Assembly (NCBI RefSeq): GCF_030067675.1
Contig: NZ_JASJEV010000011.1
Coordinates: 49,467 to 113,466, forward strand
Direction of reading: 5' to 3'
From: Chelatococcus albus
Lineage (GTDB): Bacteria; Pseudomonadota; Alphaproteobacteria; Rhizobiales; Beijerinckiaceae
Length of the DNA stretch: 64,000 bases
Below the pieces are notes generated by a model, which ran no database searches, was not told the DNA's origin, and was given only the letters and a program-made list of their open reading frames with translations. The position numbers and the translations under genes are program-made. Below, in pieces: positions 63,534-64,000 of the stretch. Every line of letters begins with the position of its first letter. The stretch's first letter is position 1.

Positions 63534-63848
63534 ATGAAGTTCCGTCCCTTGCATGACCGCGTGGTCGTCCGCCGCCTGGAAAGCGAAGAGAAGACCAAGG
63601 GCGGCATCATCATCCCTGATACCGCCAAGGAGAAGCCGCAGGAGGGTGAGGTCGTCGCCGTCGGCCCCGGCGCCCGCGACGAGAGCGGCAAGCTCGTCGC
63701 CCTCGACGTCAAGGTGGGCGATCGCGTGCTCTTCGGCAAGTGGTCGGGCACCGAGGTGAAGATCGAGGGTCAGGAGCTCCTCATCATGAAGGAGTCCGAC
63801 ATCATGGGTGTCCTGGAGGAAGTCGAGGCGAAGAAGAAGGCTGCCTGA
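63534..63848 (+). CDS. groES: Co-chaperonin GroES
   Basis: This is a 104-aa GroES, the heptameric lid of Gro[15 protein letters not shown] at the start, the mobile loop around [19 protein letters not shown], and [19 protein letters not shown] near the end are standard. GAGGAGG lies 7 nt before the ATG. First gene of groESL, behind a CIRCE element and a heat-shock promoter. Confidence 0.97.
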   Translation: MKFRPLHDRVVVRRLESEEKTKGGIIIPDTAKEKPQEGEVVAVGPGARDESGKLVALDVKVGDRVLFGKWSGTEVKIEGQELLIMKESDIMGVLEEVEAKKKAA

Positions 63849-63863
63849 GCGGCGGTGGAACCC

Positions 63864-63887
63864 GCGGCCGCCCGTCATGGGGGCCGC
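63864..63887 (+). other. Intercistronic hairpin between groES and groEL
   Basis: GCGGCC(G)CCC (63864-63873) pairs with GGGGGCCGC (63879-63887), nine base pairs with one bulge and a 5-nt loop. A hairpin here may guide mRNA processing or balance the GroES:GroEL ratio; it lacks a T-run and should not end transcription fully. Confidence 0.45.
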
Positions 63888-63919
63888 CCGAGAGTCATGT
63901 CTTACGGGAATGACGAACC

Positions 63920-64000
63920 ATGTCTGCCAAGGAAGTGAAGTTTTCGGCCGACGCGCGCGAGAAGATGCTGCGCGGTGTCGACATCCTCGCCAGTGCGGTC
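63920..64000 (+). CDS. groEL: Chaperonin GroEL (partial, runs off the window end)
   Basis: The first 27 codons are visible and begin MSAKEVKFSADAREKMLRG, the standard alphaproteobacterial GroEL N-terminus. It is 71 nt after groES in the same transcript. The remainder lies beyond the window. Confidence 0.95.
   Translation, partial: MSAKEVKFSADAREKMLRGVDILASAV

Overview
The window is a high-GC chromosomal segment from an alphaproteobacterium, most likely Hyphomicrobiales (Rhizobiales). The main clues are two Omp2b-type porins, an fabD-fabG-acpP-fabF-mltG-yicC-gmk cluster, an lptF-lptG-lptD-pdxA-rsmA operon, a two-domain cold-shock protein and groESL behind a CIRCE element. The genus cannot be settled from the sequence alone. 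I saw no rRNA, tRNA, CRISPR array, phage or insertion sequence; this is mainly core chromosome with nutrient-uptake islands.

Layout. 0-4.4 kb: a metallophosphoesterase, then a TPP riboswitch in front of the thiamine transporter thiBPQ. 4.4-6.3 kb: a TetR regulator and an Old Yellow Enzyme gene broken by a single in-frame amber codon, with a palindromic operator candidate between them. 6.3-11.7 kb: a small membrane protein, a double cold-shock-domain protein, an FAD oxidoreductase, a HAD hydrolase, and a divergent saccharopine dehydrogenase-like/Lrp pair followed by REP-like palindromes. 12.2-20.6 kb: two CUT2-type sugar ABC transporters in one direction with mirror-image gene order (ATPase-permease-SBP-SBP-permease-ATPase). 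The second permease is a tandem fusion. A sugar-type SDR diverges from them across a region with operator-like repeats. 20.8-23.5 kb: a Na/Pi cotransporter-like protein and a two-gene SMR exporter. 23.7-29.2 kb: an inositol-monophosphatase-family enzyme followed by an AfuABC-like ABC transporter, a possible sugar-phosphate uptake and dephosphorylation module. 29.7-33.0 kb: tandem porins.

33-64 kb is housekeeping: alpha/beta hydrolase, lytic transglycosylase, dapA, smpB, family 5-type uracil-DNA glycosylase, a NYN-domain protein, relA/spoT-type (p)ppGpp enzyme, rpoZ, the fatty-acid synthesis genes, mltG, yicC, gmk, a DMT exporter, the LPS-export/pdxA/rsmA operon (with no surA between lptD and pdxA), pepA, a crotonase, holC, a secreted S10 peptidase, a lipoprotein, a GYD-domain protein, and groES with the start of groEL. 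groESL carries both a CIRCE operator and a sigma-32-type promoter.

I found no clearly unprecedented system. The items most worth following up are the IMPase/AfuABC-like module, the mirror-image sugar-transport operon with its fused permease, the amber-interrupted ene-reductase, the missing surA, and the strong terminator between acpP and fabF.
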